Below, in pieces: positions 1 to 12,881 of a stretch of DNA of 64,000 nucleotides; positions within the stretch are counted from its first letter, which is position 1, and each line of letters begins with the position of its first letter. The DNA comes from Casuarina equisetifolia (Eukaryota; Streptophyta; Magnoliopsida; Fagales; Casuarinaceae). The translations under genes and the position numbers were made by a program. The notes under the pieces were generated by a model that searched no databases, was not told the origin of the DNA, and saw nothing but the letters and a program-made list of their open reading frames with translations. Location of the stretch: positions 26,619,745 through 26,683,744 of the forward strand of contig CM052357.1 of the NCBI GenBank assembly GCA_028551475.1, read 5' to 3'.

Positions 1-856
1 CAAAAATAATGTGTCCCAAGTGACTCAAAGTTAGTAGCCCGAATTCACATTTTTCCTTCTTGACATAAAGTTGATTCACCTTTAGCTTTTTGAATACCAA
101 TATGACATGCTCCCAATGCTCATCCCAAGTTTGAGATCTTAGATTTCTAGTCACCACGAACTTGACACTTTGTGGGTGGGGTTGTTTAAGAGAGGTCACT
201 CAAATTTAAATAAATATAAGCAGATGCTACACTTGATGGACGCCTTGTTGGTTGAATTGGCCATGAAGCTGTGGTTGATAATTGTTTCGACCTAGCTCTT
301 GTTTGCACAACATTCAGATTTCTTGAAGCTTCACTGGACAGCATATTGAGACAACTCACCATTTCCAAAGCTTCTCACAACCAACTCATTACAAACCATT
401 GCATTCTTGGGCTATAAAGATCAATTGTTCTTCGCATATTTTGGGTTAGTTTAGCTGTTCACTTTCAGATGCTATTTCTCTATAAAGGGCTAGATGTTAA
501 CAATCTAGCTATTATAGTTTTTCTCTTCAGTACTTGTATACTTACTTGATATAACGCAAAAGACTCTAACCTTGAGTTTTTTTGCTCATAACGCCTTCAA
601 AGAGGCCTATGTGAAAGGAGAATGATTAAAAGTGGCTCATTTCTCATTTCTCATTTCCTTTTCAAAACATATCAAGTCTAAGCAAGAAGAACTGCCTTTT
701 TGACCAAACAAGGAAGAGAAGCAGTAAGGCAAAAACTTTTGCTACTAAGGTTGACAATTAATTAAAATTTCCTTCAGAAGGTTGGTGAGAGATTGCCAAG
801 GAACACTGAGAGTTGGTGTGGTATAAGAAGTCTATTAAGATTATTGTAACGTTTGC
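1..856. other. AT-rich spacer, no gene seen
   Basis: No long open frame, splice-bounded exon series or transposon domain could be recognised on either strand. Short open frames here lack codon structure and known motifs. Confidence 0.6.
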
Positions 857-1085
857 AGCGATGTTGATAGCTGCTAAAATTTTTAGAATTTCTTGTAATT
901 TAATTTAATAACTAAGTTTTTATTTTTGACTATCAAATTTATAGGTTTTCTTTTAGTTTCAAATAAATATTTCAGTCAATTTATCTCCAATTAACATGTA
1001 GCATATCATGCCAAATAGTCAATTAATAAGATGTGTTAACTCTACCTACACATGATATATTTATTTGAAGTTATCAATTCATCTC
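857..1085 (+). repeat. Diverged direct repeat, copy 1 (partner near 11946-12160)
   Basis: The stretch beginning with 'atgttgatagctgctaaaat' matches the stretch from about 11946 in the same orientation, with scattered substitutions and small indels. Shared landmarks are the run around 'gactatc', the 'ttataggtttt' block and 'agcatatca'. It lies about 2.5 kb before SOX-1, while the partner lies about 8.3 kb before the SOX pseudogene (about 3 kb if the transposons at 13.4-19.1 kb are discounted). It may be an old duplicated SOX flank or a dispersed repeat; the sequence does not decide. Confidence 0.7.
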
Positions 1086-3162
1086 ACTTTACAACAAAAG
1101 GGAGAGAGCGAGCGAGAGAGAGAGAGAGTAATCACTGCTTACGTCACCAAGTAATAAAGGACGATTATCTATTCATTAAAAAAGAGATGACTATTTCTCC
1201 ACAAGAAATAATTTTGCTTCAAGCAGAAACAAGCACGCCTGAAGTTGTAGCGCATGAAGTTACACAATATGCTATTTTTTTAGTGGTATAATAATGACAA
1301 TGATTAAGCTAAGATTACGTACTACAAAGTAAACAATTACATTTGCCCCACCTGATGAGGAAATCAGCACAATTCACGTGGTTTAGACTTGTGGGATTTG
1401 ATCCCATCTTCCAAAAGTTTTAGTGGCTGGAAGTGACGGAGCCTTTTTTGTTTTGCACATGAGTGGGGCATATTGAAACGCACTAGCCTCCATAACCACG
1501 TTTAGTTAATACATATTTGAAAAAGAGTCTCCCAATATGATTGCTCAGCGTGGCATTGATCCTGTAAAAACGTTTGGACAATGAGCTCATTATGGATGGT
1601 GATGAAACGCCTAAGTCTCATAATTTGTCACTCTCGCGTTTGGTCCCGAATTCAAAGCCCACCTTAATTGGCTTCCATGACGAGTCAGCTTTAGTTGATG
1701 CTAACTGACAAATCACACAAAAGAAGATCCTTTGGAAGTGCTCCTTGCACTGAGATGACCAAGAACTATGTCTTCTTTTCTCCTTTGTCAGGCTGGCGCA
1801 TCATGCCAACTTCTATCTTCTTTCTGATGTGACAAGATTGAACACGAAATTTGGAAGTTTGCGCAAAAGTAAGGGTCTAATATGGACAACCGACGATCAA
1901 AGATGGAAAAGGGAGCCTTCTCAATATGTAAAGTGCGGAATTTGTTGTCAATAAAATTCTTCATTGATCGCTAGACATTTTGTCACTTCGAAAAACGTTT
2001 TTGTCATTTGATTCAAACAAAGTTTAATTTGATGAAGTGACAATTAGCCATACAAATACCACTAGTGTACCATCAAGTTAATATAGTCCTTACATTTTTA
2101 ATTGGTGAAATAAATTTGTTTAGTGCACTATACATTCATAATAAACCAAACACTTTGTCAAATTTCTCTAGTCAATCCAAACAGTATTTTATTAACCAAA
2201 TCGAATATAACTTCTAATGTGAAAAGGTACATATACCCTTTAAAACCAGTTTATAAAGAAATGATATTCTTTTCATGTAAAAAAGACTTAACGTGCCCTG
2301 TCCCGTTGTGGCAACTTGAACTGCATGCTCCATGCTCGAGGTAATGCATGTCATGGCAACCCACTATGAGCTATGACCTTCATATACGAAAGGTACCGCT
2401 AGTTCCAGTTAACTTTTAGTACTATATTTTAGAAAGAAAAAAAAATTCATATTTCAAATTAAACTACAGAAAGAAATAAGTTGTTGCAATAAACATTAAA
2501 ATAAGTTGATGCTTAGCTGCTAAGATTAAGGAGAACATTTCTTTATGTCAATTCCATGGATGATGCTTTGCAATCTGGAATCCAACACTAGTATTGAAAA
2601 TGTGAAAGGAGGGGATTGTACTGCGGAAATAGCCAAGAATCTCAAACCCCACGGAGGACCCCCGTGAACTGTCCAGATAAAATAGACCGCCTTCCTTTTC
2701 CAGACTCGTGTTTGGAAAATGTTCGCCTTCCAGTATAGCTTTTACATTCTGACCGTGTTAAGTGAGATTCCAATCGGCTGCACGCAATCACAAAAGTCCA
2801 CGAGTGCGAGCCACGTTTCTCTGACATCGAGATGACAACCACCGTACAATCGAACTCCGCATGCAGATTCCTTTCTATCCACGTGAAATCTGCTTGTTTG
2901 GCCTACCAGACTGACTGCTCTGTCTTTACTGGAATGGCTTCTTTCTATTACAGCTTTCCTGCATGCCTTCGCTGAAGACTCCTGTCTATAAATCAGAAAA
3001 TAAAATTTTAAATTTATTTTACTGTGCGGATTCCAAAGGTTCTTCTGCTCCTGCAACTCGGTAAAAAGTTTCGGGTGTGTTCTCCTCGAAGTTGATTGTT
3101 ATATCATTGACGAAAGAAAGTTGAGTCTCTCAGAGCAAACAAAAATTTCCCTGTAGATGCCG
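1086..3162. other. Spacer upstream of SOX-1
   Basis: There is a GA-rich simple run near 1100-1128 and mixed AT-rich sequence after it. A TATA-like 'tctataaat' lies near 2985, about 560 bases before the SOX-1 start codon; whether it is a real promoter cannot be judged. The open frames at 2642-3056 on the minus strand carry no recognisable motif. Confidence 0.5.
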
Positions 3163-3290
3163 CAAAAGTCTATGGACCAGGCCATCTTTTCATAATAGCC
3201 GCAAAGAAAAGGAGCTAGACAAAATGTGATCTGAAGTCAAGTCACATAAAAAAAAAACGGCGTTGATGGCTCTACAATATCTACAGGAGT
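3163..3290 (+). repeat. Conserved SOX upstream block, SOX-1 copy
   Basis: The segment beginning 'gatgccgcaaaagtc' and containing 'ttttcataatagccgca' recurs before the SOX pseudogene (about 20090-20235) and before SOX-3 (about 31950-32100), always 200-400 bases ahead of the start codon. It shows that the SOX copies were duplicated with their upstream DNA, and may include promoter or leader sequence. Confidence 0.7.
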
Positions 3291-3516
3291 GTTAGTTGTA
3301 CAGTGTATTTCGTACAAATTGCTTCAGTTCAACAAATCAATATTCTTATTTAAAAACAATAGGGTATCTTGGCATCTTAAAAAATATGAATCAAGAAGAT
3401 TCTTATTGGGGAACTTAAATGGCAGTCGTGAAATTTCGCGCCTGCTATTCGAGCTTTCCAGGAGATCTTCCTTAAAAGCACGTCAACCCAACAAAATATT
3501 CTGCTCCATTTCACGT

Positions 3517-3551
3517 GAGAGAAAGAGAGAGAGACAGAGACAGAGAGAGAA
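3517..3551 (+). repeat. GA microsatellite touching the SOX-1 start codon
   Basis: A purine tract of imperfect GA repeats runs directly into the ATG at 3552. The same arrangement occurs at SOX-3 and SOX-4, and a CA tract replaces it at the SOX pseudogene. GA tracts in plant leaders are known targets of BBR/BPC proteins; a regulatory role here is inference. Confidence 0.85.
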
Positions 3552-4754
3552 ATGGCACTTTCCGGCGAAGAATTCGACGTCATTGTGGTGGGCGCAGGCA
3601 TCATGGGCAGCTCCACGGCTTACCAAGTAGCCAGAAGGGGTCACAAAGTCCTTCTACTGGAGCAATTCGATTTCTTGCACCAACGGGGATCATCTCACGG
3701 AGAGTCCCGCACCATCCGAGTAACCTACCCCGAGGAGTACTACTTTCCCATGGTGACGGAGTCATACAGACTCTGGGAGGAAGCCGAGTCCGAAATCGGC
3801 TACAAGGTCCACTTCAAGGCTCAACATCTCGACGTGGGCTCGTCCGACAATAAGGAAATCCGCGGCATCATAAACACCTGCCTGAAACACTCGGTCTCCC
3901 ATGAAGTTCTCGACCACAAACAAGTGGCCGCCAAGTTTTCCGGTCGGTTCATTATTCCGGAGAAGTGGATTGCTGTTTCCAACGAGTATGGCGGGGTGAT
4001 AAAGCCCACGAAGGCAGTGTCCATGTTCCAGACCCTAGCGTTGAAAAAGGGAGCCGTGCTAAGGGACTGCATGGAAGTCAAGGATATTAGAAAAGACGGC
4101 ATCAGAGGAGGCGTATGGGTTCACTCTAGCAGTGGAGAAACGTTTTGGTGTAAAAAATGCGTCGTCACAGCCGGGGCTTGGACGAGAAAGTTAGTTAAAA
4201 AAGTTAGCGGGCTTGAACTGCCTATACAACCGTTGGAGGCTACCGTGTGTTACTGGAGGATTAAGGAAGGGAATGAAGCAAAGTATGCGATTGGAGGGGA
4301 TTTTCCGACGTTTGCATGCTACGGGAGCCCGTACATATACGGCACACCATCGCTGGAGTTTCCGGGGTTGATAAAGATGGCGGTGCACGGTGGGTATCCA
4401 TGTGATGAGGACAAAAGGCCATGGGGGCCAGGAATCTCTCTCGGGTCTCTGAAACAGATCATTGAAGAGCGACTATCAGGCATGGTTGATTCTGGAGCTC
4501 CTGTGGCCACGCAACTGTGCATGTATTCGATGACCCCGGACGAGGATTACGTGATTGATTTCTTGGGCGGGGAGTTCGGGAAGGATGTCGTGATCGGAGG
4601 TGGGTTCTCCGGGCATGGGTTCAAGATGGGACCGGTAGTAGGGAGGATTCTGGTTGACCTTGCGCTTGATGGGGAGGCAAAAGGAGTGGAGCTAAAGCAC
4701 TTCAGGATCGGAAGGTTCGAGGAAAATCCCAAAGGAAATGTCAAAGATTTTTAA
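3552..4754 (+). CDS. SOX: Sarcosine/pipecolate oxidase-like flavoprotein, copy 1
   Basis: A single-exon gene of 400 residues, normal for monomeric sarcosine oxidases. The family oxidises N-methyl amino acids such as sarcosine (to glycine, formaldehyde and hydrogen peroxide) and, in plants, L-pipecolate. The N-terminal Rossmann motif GAGIMG lies at residues 14-19, followed by the QRGSSHGESRTIR segment typical of the family. Cys323 in CMYSMTPDED corresponds to the cysteine that binds FAD covalently in bacterial monomeric sarcosine oxidase, and GGGFSGHGFKMGP follows. The start is the first Met after the GA tract and is shared by all four copies. The C-terminus (VKDF) differs from the other copies through a small insertion at the stop codon. 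I see no peroxisomal SKL-type tail. GC content is visibly higher than in the flanks. It groups with SOX-4 (shared GGYPCDEDKRPWGPG), not with SOX-2 and SOX-3. Family assignment is firm; substrate is inferred. Confidence 0.95.
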   Translation: MALSGEEFDVIVVGAGIMGSSTAYQVARRGHKVLLLEQFDFLHQRGSSHGESRTIRVTYPEEYYFPMVTESYRLWEEAESEIGYKVHFKAQHLDVGSSDNKEIRGIINTCLKHSVSHEVLDHKQVAAKFSGRFIIPEKWIAVSNEYGGVIKPTKAVSMFQTLALKKGAVLRDCMEVKDIRKDGIRGGVWVHSSSGETFWCKKCVVTAGAWTRKLVKKVSGLELPIQPLEATVCYWRIKEGNEAKYAIGGDFPTFACYGSPYIYGTPSLEFPGLIKMAVHGGYPCDEDKRPWGPGISLGSLKQIIEERLSGMVDSGAPVATQLCMYSMTPDEDYVIDFLGGEFGKDVVIGGGFSGHGFKMGPVVGRILVDLALDGEAKGVELKHFRIGRFEENPKGNVKDF

Positions 4755-5859
4755 GATCAAAGTCTAATCTTCTGTTTGATCCTCGTCACCCATCGGATGA
4801 AGCCCCGTTCGAGAAGTAACACATCATGGGACATTGCTTGTACGTTCGTGGCCATCCACATCTTATCTTTATTATGCTGTGTCTATCGTCTTGAATCAGC
4901 AATCTCTCTCTCTCTCCCTCTCTCCCTCTCTCCCTAATGCACGCGCCGCAGCCTAAAAGGGTCCATACGAACGAGAAACAAAGGTACTACAAAGTCTAAG
5001 AGAGACACATCAAAGAATACAATCGCATTCACATGTTTTGTTCCGTCCACCGAAGCTATCTTGCCCTTTTTTAGCCACCTACCTCTATTTAGAGAGGGAA
5101 TGCAGTCCACTAATTTGTTTCGGATATGAAGTGTCTTCAATTGGCTGGGTTTTTCCCCTGGGCACCCACTCAGACATTTCATGGTCCGACCTTCAAAGTT
5201 AAGATAGTTTCGGCGAGGGGATGATTTTTAATGAGAAATACTCAAGGACTATTTTCCTAAATCAATTTATCGGTAAGAAAGCTCGTAAAATTGTCAATAT
5301 CAAATCTACCATTTGCTTGGCGGCGTCCCACCTGCACTCCCTTCGGCACTGCCCTAAACATTGAGGCACCCGGGGATTACTTGAGTAAAATTCCAAATTT
5401 GCTTTTGAGACGCATCTAAGGTTCAAGCTACAGTTTCAAACTACAACACATGCTAAGCATATATTTCGTAACAAAAATTACCAAATAATAAATCAACATA
5501 AGACTTCAAAAATAACAATATGATGGATATGGATTGAGCTCATAGTTATTAAAATAAAATAAAATCTAAGCATACAATTGGATAAGAAGAACTTGCTCAA
5601 ATATATATGACCCATTAAAAACCCAGTTATAAAGAAGATAAGTGTGAAAAATAAGTTTATAATCAAACTTAAAAACTAACTCACGAGTTAGTGAATAATT
5701 TTTACATTTAAATGTTACTCAACAACAAAGTATTCAAAATTCCTTACCACTTGCCACATCATCTACTCCACCCTCATTTCTATCCCTTTGATGTTTTGCA
5801 ATCATTCTAATATACAAGAACATTTGGATAACACATTTATTGCAACATCAAACACACTA
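4755..5859. other. SOX-1 3' flank
   Basis: There is a pyrimidine-rich run near 4902-4935. The part from about 5139 to 5405 matches the SOX-4 3' flank at about 35661-35960 (shared 'ctcaaggactatttt' and 'ttacttgagtaaaattcc'), so the 3' flank was duplicated with the gene. The rest is AT-rich with no gene seen. Confidence 0.7.
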
Positions 5860-7546
5860 CAATCTCAAGATTCCAACTTACCACCCCCTCCAACTACAAC
5901 AACATAACCATAACCTACTCATCCTATGATTACAAAATCATGATGAGGTACAATTCCACATCGGAACGTCACACAACAACAAACATATGCCTTAATTGCT
6001 TACATCCTTATACTAAACCACAAAATTTTGCTAAAGCCCTAAAGATTCAATTGGCAAAAGGCTATGGTTGATGAATACAACTTTACTAAAAAATCAAATT
6101 TGGGAATTGGTTCCTCCCACACATCATATTTAACTTATTAGATGCGAATGGGTTTACAAAGTCAAACTCCACTCTAATGGTTCACTTGAACGATACAAGA
6201 CACGTTTAGTTGCTAAAGCTTTCACCAATGCCTTGGTCTAGACTATATTGACACCTTTAGTCCTGTCGCCAAACTTGTTATGGTTTGCATTGTCATCTCC
6301 CTTACATACATGCAAGGACCATTAAAAAACTTAATGTAAAAAATGTGTTCCTTCATGGTAATTTAGATGAAAAAGTATACATGGTCTAACCAACTAATTT
6401 CATTGTCTCAACATATCCACACTTTGTCTGTCACTTACAAAAAACTCTCTATGGACTTGAAAAAGCTCCATGTGTGTGGAATCACCGACTTAGTGCATTT
6501 CTCCAACATATTGGTTTTACTCCTTCCAAGGCAAACTCATCATTATTTTTCTTACACAAACCCACTTACATTATCTTTATTTTAGTCTATGCTAATGATA
6601 TCATTTTTACCGGTAGTCCATATGCACCTCTTAATCATATCTTATCTCAATTATAGAATGAATTCAATATTAAATACCTTGGTGATTTACATTATTTTCT
6701 TGACATTAAAGCTCATCATACCACCAATGACCTTCTTTTACACCAAGCAAAATTCACTTATAATGTCCTCCGACATGCAAAAATGTCTTACTTATGTAGC
6801 ATTGTCACCCTTTGTACTACGTCCCACCCACCATCTCTAAGTGATGGCAAATCATATCCTGATCCTATTCATTATTGTAGTATCTTAGGATCCCTTCAAT
6901 ATCTCACACTTACTAGACTTGACATATCATATGTCGTAAACACTATCTGTCAATTTATGCATGCCCTAACAACTATCCATTAGACCTTTGTTAAATGCAT
7001 CTTGCAATTTCTCGTTGATACTCCCCACTATGGCATACAATTTATGAAAACGGCTACATTCTCTCTTAACACTTATTCTGATTTAGGTTAAGCTAGCCAT
7101 CATAATGGTCATAGATCCACTAGTGGTTACTGCATTTTTCTTGGTTCCAATATTTTTTCTTGGAGATCTCACAAGCAAAAGGTTGTTGATTGCTAAGTAT
7201 TAAAGCTGAATTCAAAAGTCTTCCAAATACTACTGTTGAACTCATATGGATTGAGGCACTACTCCAAGATCTTCATGTTCAACAATCCAAACCACCAATT
7301 CTTTGGTGAGACAATCTCTTAGCATTATACCTCTCCACCAATCTTGTTTTCCACTTTTGCCCTAAGCATGTCAAGATAGATTTTCATTTTATTTAGGAAT
7401 GAATCAAGATGAAGAAGCTTTCCATCCAATTCATCTTTTCCCTTGACCAAACAACTAACATTCTTATGAAGGGCCTTTTCTCTACAAGGTTTAAACTTCT
7501 TCAAGACAAGTTAATTGGTCACACTAACCAATCAACTTATAGGGGA
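5860..7546 (+). mobile_element. Decayed Ty1/copia pol 3' half
   Basis: Translation in shifting frames on the plus strand gives copia landmarks in the right order: a THPMITKS-like linker near 5915, an AMVDEYN segment near 6063, ERYKTRLVAKAF near 6190, IDTFSPVAKL near 6245, SLYGLEKAP near 6445, the reverse transcriptase box VYANDIIFTGS near 6585 (YVDD changed to YAND), YLGDLHYFLDIK near 6675, ILGSLQYLTLTRLDISY near 6875 and the RNase H piece STSGYCIFLGSNIFSW near 7115. Many stops and frameshifts show a long-dead element. Gag, protease and integrase were not found. Confidence 0.9.
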
Positions 7547-7920
7547 TGTTAAAGTTACAATCTTGCCATGTCAACCAAGTTAGATTTTTGGATCCTCCAT
7601 CAAACAAAAGTTCCAAAGAGAGCCTCGGCCACTAACCACAAGATCCACAAGATGACACCACATTCAAATTCAAATTAAGACAATGAATTCAAAGTTGAAT
7701 ATTATCTTTATATTTCCAAACTTTTAAATGTCTTTCTAATTTGTAATAGTCAACTATTATTTATGTCATTATTTTCTTTCCTAGGTTAGAGATCTTATTC
7801 ATTTCTATAAATAAGGTCTAGTCTTATATATACTTAATCATCGAATTCTAAACACTTGTTCACATATTGTGTTATCACTTTTGTCTATAGATTTTACTTT
7901 GATTTTATAATTTCTCTACA
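7547..7920 (+). repeat. 3' LTR of the decayed copia element
   Basis: A short purine run 'aggggA' precedes TGTTAAAG at 7547, as expected for a polypurine tract and LTR start. The interval contains TATA-like and AT-rich segments and could end at 'ctctaca' (7920), giving TGT...ACA ends. A longer reading to 8113 ends in 'ctttaaca', a perfect 8-base inverse of the start, so the right edge is uncertain. Confidence 0.6.
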
Positions 7921-8299
7921 AAATTTAATTATTTTATAGAATTAAATCTTTTAACTCTTTCCATATGTGACTTTTGTCTTCAATAATTCTCCATACATTG
8001 AACTCTAGAATTAAAGTTGAAATAGGTGGAATAAATACTCTCACAAACTAAGCATATTTGATAAGCTTAAAGTTCAATAAGACTTGAAGAGAATTAATCC
8101 AAGAACTTTAACATTATGTTAAAAGATTCCTTATTCAACTCAAAAGATGATAAGACTCCCTTTCATTTAACCAACTTTAGTAATACAAGAACAACTACCC
8201 ACATCTTAATAAAGCACATGTTTCACACTAAAGCAAAACTTAACTCATTGTGTAAAGAATTTTCAAAAGCCCAAAAGTATGAAAAAAGATCAAGTTAAA

Positions 8300-11200
8300 G
8301 AAGGTTAGCTTTGGGATAAAGCTTAGGTTTGATGGCTTTAAGAAGGAGGTAGACACTCAGCCTACTTCCATGCCTACATTTAGGAGAAGAGGTAATTATT
8401 CAAGTTTAAATTTGTGTTACTGGATTTTTCTCAAATAGATCATATAGATACTTTTAGTTCACTAGCAATGGACTTTTACAAGGAGTTGTTGACTTCTCCT
8501 ATAGAATCAAGCATGCTTCAACTATTGTGATTTCCACCTCAAGACAAATAGTAGTCAAATCTTCTCAACCATGTATTAAGATTGCTTGCAAAGGCATAAA
8601 ATGCAATGCCTTGCTGTACTTTAGAGTGGGATAAGATTCAAGAAGCTATCATAAACATGGATCCCAATCATGCAGTAAGTCTAGATGGTTTTATTATACA
8701 CTTCTTTTTAGTAGCATGAGGGATAGTGGAAAAGGACTTACAAGCAACCATAATGGATTTCTTATAGGAGACCAAATTCCTAAATGCTCTACAATGACGA
8801 TGTCAGCTTTACTTCTGTAGGTGCAATAACCAAGTAACTTTTTAGATTTAAGACCAACAAGTTTATAAACTTTTAGATGCAAAATTCCAACAAAGATTCT
8901 AAATGATAGACTTGTTAAGGTACTACCATTTGTGATTTCACCAAAATAGTTTAGTTTTCTTAAAGACAAATCTATTTAGGAAAACATAGGATTGACTCAA
9001 AAAAATGGCACATGAAGTTAATAGATTAGTACTAGGAGGTAATGTAATCATTAAACTTGACATGTCAAAAACTTATTATAGGTTAGAATGGTCACTTTTA
9101 CCATAAGCTTTCCAAATGTTCAGCTTATCTTCATTGTAGATAAGCATTATTTGCCATTATATCTTAAAAAATTGGTTTTCAACTTACTTATAAAGAAAAA
9201 AAATTAGTTTGTTTAAATCTACTAAAGGGCTTAGACAAAGGGATCCACTAGCTATTAGTTTATTCATTATTGCTCATGAAGCATTTAGTAGAAAGCTAAA
9301 ACACTATATCTATAATAGGGAGATTGGTAGATATAAAGGTACAAATGACTTCGAAAATATTTCACATTTTCTTTACATAGATGACGTTATTGTGTTTTTG
9401 AATCGTTGAAAAATGTCGATAGTTAATTTTATGACTTTATTGGAATAATATGAACATTGTATTATAATGGGCAAATGATGAACATTAAGAAATGTAATTT
9501 CTAATTAGCACAAAGATCTTCTCCTTATAAGAAGCATCAAATTAAGCAATGCATACACTTCTCACTAATAAATGAGATTATACTTTGAAAAGCTATTAGA
9601 ACATATTGCAAAAAGAATTAACAATTGAAAGAATTAATTTTATCTTATTGGCAGAAGTTAGTCTTGATCAAGACTATTTTATTTGCAATTCCCATACATT
9701 GTCTGTTAGTTATTAAAGCACTAAAGTGAATTCTAGATTAGAATAATTAGAGTCTTACAAACTTCTTACGGATAACAAGGATATACATAAAGCACACTGA
9801 GTAGGTTGGGATAAAGTATGCCTACCTTTGGATGAAAGAAGTTTGGGAATAAGATATATGGCTATGATGATGGACAATTTGCAGGTGAAGAAGGCATGGA
9901 ATTACATTAAAGCCAAGTCATTGTGGACATAGTTCAAGAGAAGAAATTATGGCTATACAATGAAGGCCATTTATTAACTCAATAACATTCCTGCATCCTA
10001 TAGTTGGGCTATTATTAGTATTCATCTTCCATTTGCTTTATAGTATGTTAGGTGGATGAAAAATGGTGGCTTGCAGTTTTTTTGGACAAACAAGTGGCTA
10101 GAGGAGATTTTAAGGTTTACATCTTGTGAAGATAATCAAAAGAGCATTCAAGAGGCAATGTAAGATCTAGTGTTTCTAAAGTCTTCTTTATCTTTAGGAC
10201 AAAGAGAACAAGCCTATTAGATCACTTTAACAAATGAGACTAATATATTAATCATTACTTTGTTGTATGAACATTAGAAGGCACATGGTGATAAGGTGAC
10301 CTTAAGCAAATTCATTTGGAATAAGTATTATCCATTAAGATTGGTTTCTTCATGTGGAAGATAATGAATAATGGGTTTTCAATAGATACAAATGTGCAAG
10401 GACATGGTTTTTCACTAGCATTTAAATGTAAAAGTTGTGTTCAACCTCAATGCAAAGTCAATTGATCATCATTTTTGCCATAAGGAGTTGACAAGTAACT
10501 TATGGCAGTACTTTTGCAATATTAGAAATATCAGTCAAGAGAGATATAGTCTCATATCCTTTCATTGAACGATTTAAAGACATTGGTAACTCTTCACAAA
10601 TAGGTATAGTGATAGCCTTGATGGGTCTCATATTTTGCAGTGCATTTGGTTGGCTAAAAACAACATCCTCTGTTTTATACAAGGATTTGTCTTACCAATA
10701 TTGATAAGAAGAGTGATCTTCAATGTTAGACCATTAATGAGCTCCTTTAAAGATATTAAATTTCCATCTATCATTGATTTGATACATTTCCAAGTTTTGC
10801 ATATTCCTGTTTTGGTACCTAGTATTACTAGAGACAAAATGGTTCACTAGAAATGCCCTTATTTAGGCTCTCTAAAGTTGAACACAAATGGGTCTTGTAT
10901 TAATGGTTCTTGAATTTGCTTGAAAATTTGGAACTATGTCATTAAAAAGGAATAGTGTTGTATAAAAGGAATTTTCTCTACTCCCTAAAAATTGGTGTAT
11001 AAGTTGGGTAAATCTTCTGGTTATTTTTCTCCTAATGTTTAGGTATCCCATGTGTTTTGAAGCAAATTTTTTAGCTAATAAATTGACTAACTCTGAACAT
11101 TCAATAACAAGGTTACACATTTTTTTTATCCTTGGCTCTTTACAAAGCCAATGCAAGAAAATTTTATAGGAAGATTAGCTAGGCCTTGAGCCCTACAAGC

Positions 11201-11465
11201 CTTCTTGAACAAAGTTAATTTTTGGTTTATGTTATGGTTTATTTAGTGTAATCTTTTATTTTTCACTAACAACCATGCATCTATGCTAGTCAATTATGTT
11301 TTTATTTCTCTAAGTTTTGCACACATCCATCAAGTTTATGTTATGAGTGGTTAGGTGTTATATCCCACTTTATATATCTTTCTAGTAGGTATGATATTTC
11401 AATCAAGTTTTGTTATCAATTTAAATGATATGGGCACCATTCCTATTTCAAAAAAAAATGAAAAA
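8300..11465 (+). mobile_element. Degenerate L1-type LINE, 3' part
   Basis: Conceptual translation in broken frames gives the order of a plant L1 element: DFYKELLTSPIES near 8470, NMDPNHAVSLDGFIIHFF near 8660, GGNVIIKLDMSKTYYRLEW near 9035, GLRQRDPLAISLFIIAHEA near 9220, the catalytic region FLYIDDVIVF near 9370 (normally F.DDL), GWDKVCLPLDERSLGIRYM near 9808, and a C-terminal RNase H relic LKLNTNGS near 10873. The relic ends in 'atttcaaaaaaaaatgaaaa' near 11446, a typical LINE 3' end with an A tail. Stops and frameshifts are frequent. The endonuclease domain and the 5' end are missing or unrecognisable. Confidence 0.85.
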
Positions 11466-12881
11466 AGACACCAAAGGTGATGGCACGGAGAAGAATTATG
11501 AACCTTTTAAATAAAGACTCAAAAAGCCAGCAAATGACGATAAGCCATTCCAAAAGCAACCTAACACTATTAGTGAGAAAAAGGAACATGGATGCAACAG
11601 ACAAAGGCAACTCCTTTATTCATCGTTGTACAAATCATTTCTTACAAATGATCTAACTTATATGTCATAGATGTAAGTAATACAAATGCAAAATGAATAA
11701 AAGAATAAAAATAATAAACAAAACGAGCCAAGTCCACAATAACAAAATGTTAAAATCAGTATAAACCTGTTCCACATTATCGACGTATGGGCTTATAGAG
11801 TAATTTTACGTAAGAAATGTTCTCCTTTCCTCAAGCTAGCTTTTGGGTAGAAGGATTGGACATAGTGACATGAAAATATATACAAAGGAAGATAGGGATT
11901 AGCATCAGTATCGGTTACTTAAACAGAAACAATTGGAAATAAATTTGCAATGACATTGATAGCTACTAAAATTTTTAAAATTTCATGTTATTTTAATTAA
12001 ATAACTGCATTTTTAATCTTGACTATCGAATTTTATAGGTTTTTTTTTAGCTTCAAATAGATCTTTCAATCATTTATCTCCAGTTAATATATAGCATATC
12101 AAATTTTATATGTTATGTGTTGACTCTATATTCAAATGATATATTTGTTTGACGTTGTAAATATTTCTTAAGAAAGAAATGAATGAAACAAATAGCAAAA
12201 CTGATAATCTTTCAAGAATCTTATAACCAACACAAATTTGGAGAAACACTAGAGACTTCATTTCACACTTTCTAGAAGAACGATCTTACAAACAACGCAC
12301 CATTTAAAAAGAAAAAAGAAAAGAAAAAAAAGAAACAACCTACAACAATTTTCTTGGGACAAGACCCGGGCTGGTGAAAAGTGACCAAACCGGCTTGCGA
12401 AAGAATGTGAGCTAAGCCCATGAGCTAGACTAAGCCCAATAACAAACATATAATGCAATATTACACATGTACAACTCTTGGTAAGGAAGAATAAGAAGTA
12501 AGATTAGCCACTGTAGTTTTGGGTGAACTTAAGGTTGAAAAATTGTAATCATGGCTGCAAATGACTGGTTGTCTGCCGACTTGATTTTCCTGGTTGTATA
12601 GTTGGGAATGATAGAGGATTGTCAACTGAAATGCAAAGACGAAGGGAAGAGGAGGAGAATTTGTACATTTTTGATTGCTTGAATGACCCATACATCACAA
12701 CTTCTTATACATATGTTATTCCACTCGTTTCTGTTTTTCACCTAGACATTTTACATATGTTATTCAATGCTCGAAATTCAGACTCTCTCAGATTTTAATG
12801 TCTAAAAAATAATTATGTAACGTGACATTAGCATCAATCTGAAGTTGGGGTCGTGCTTAGCTTCAGCCTTATCAGGTACTG
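11466..12881. other. Spacer between LINE relic and 569-bp repeat
   Basis: Apart from the diverged repeat at 11946-12160, I see only AT-rich sequence. The minus-strand open frames at 12258-12691 have no recognisable motif. Confidence 0.5.
11946..12160 (+). repeat. Diverged direct repeat, copy 2 (partner at 857-1085)
   Basis: It shares several blocks in the same order with 857-1085, ending in 'gatatatttgtttga' against 'gatatatttatttga'. Divergence is clearly greater than in the 569-bp repeat at 12882, so this duplication is older. Confidence 0.7.

Noticed and set aside
7547-8113. The long version of the first copia LTR ending at 'ctttaaca'
   Set aside because: The 8-base inverted match is attractive, but 567 bp is longer than the related LTR at 18755 (about 347 bp) and 'ctctaca' at 7920 fits as well. 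The edge is left open.
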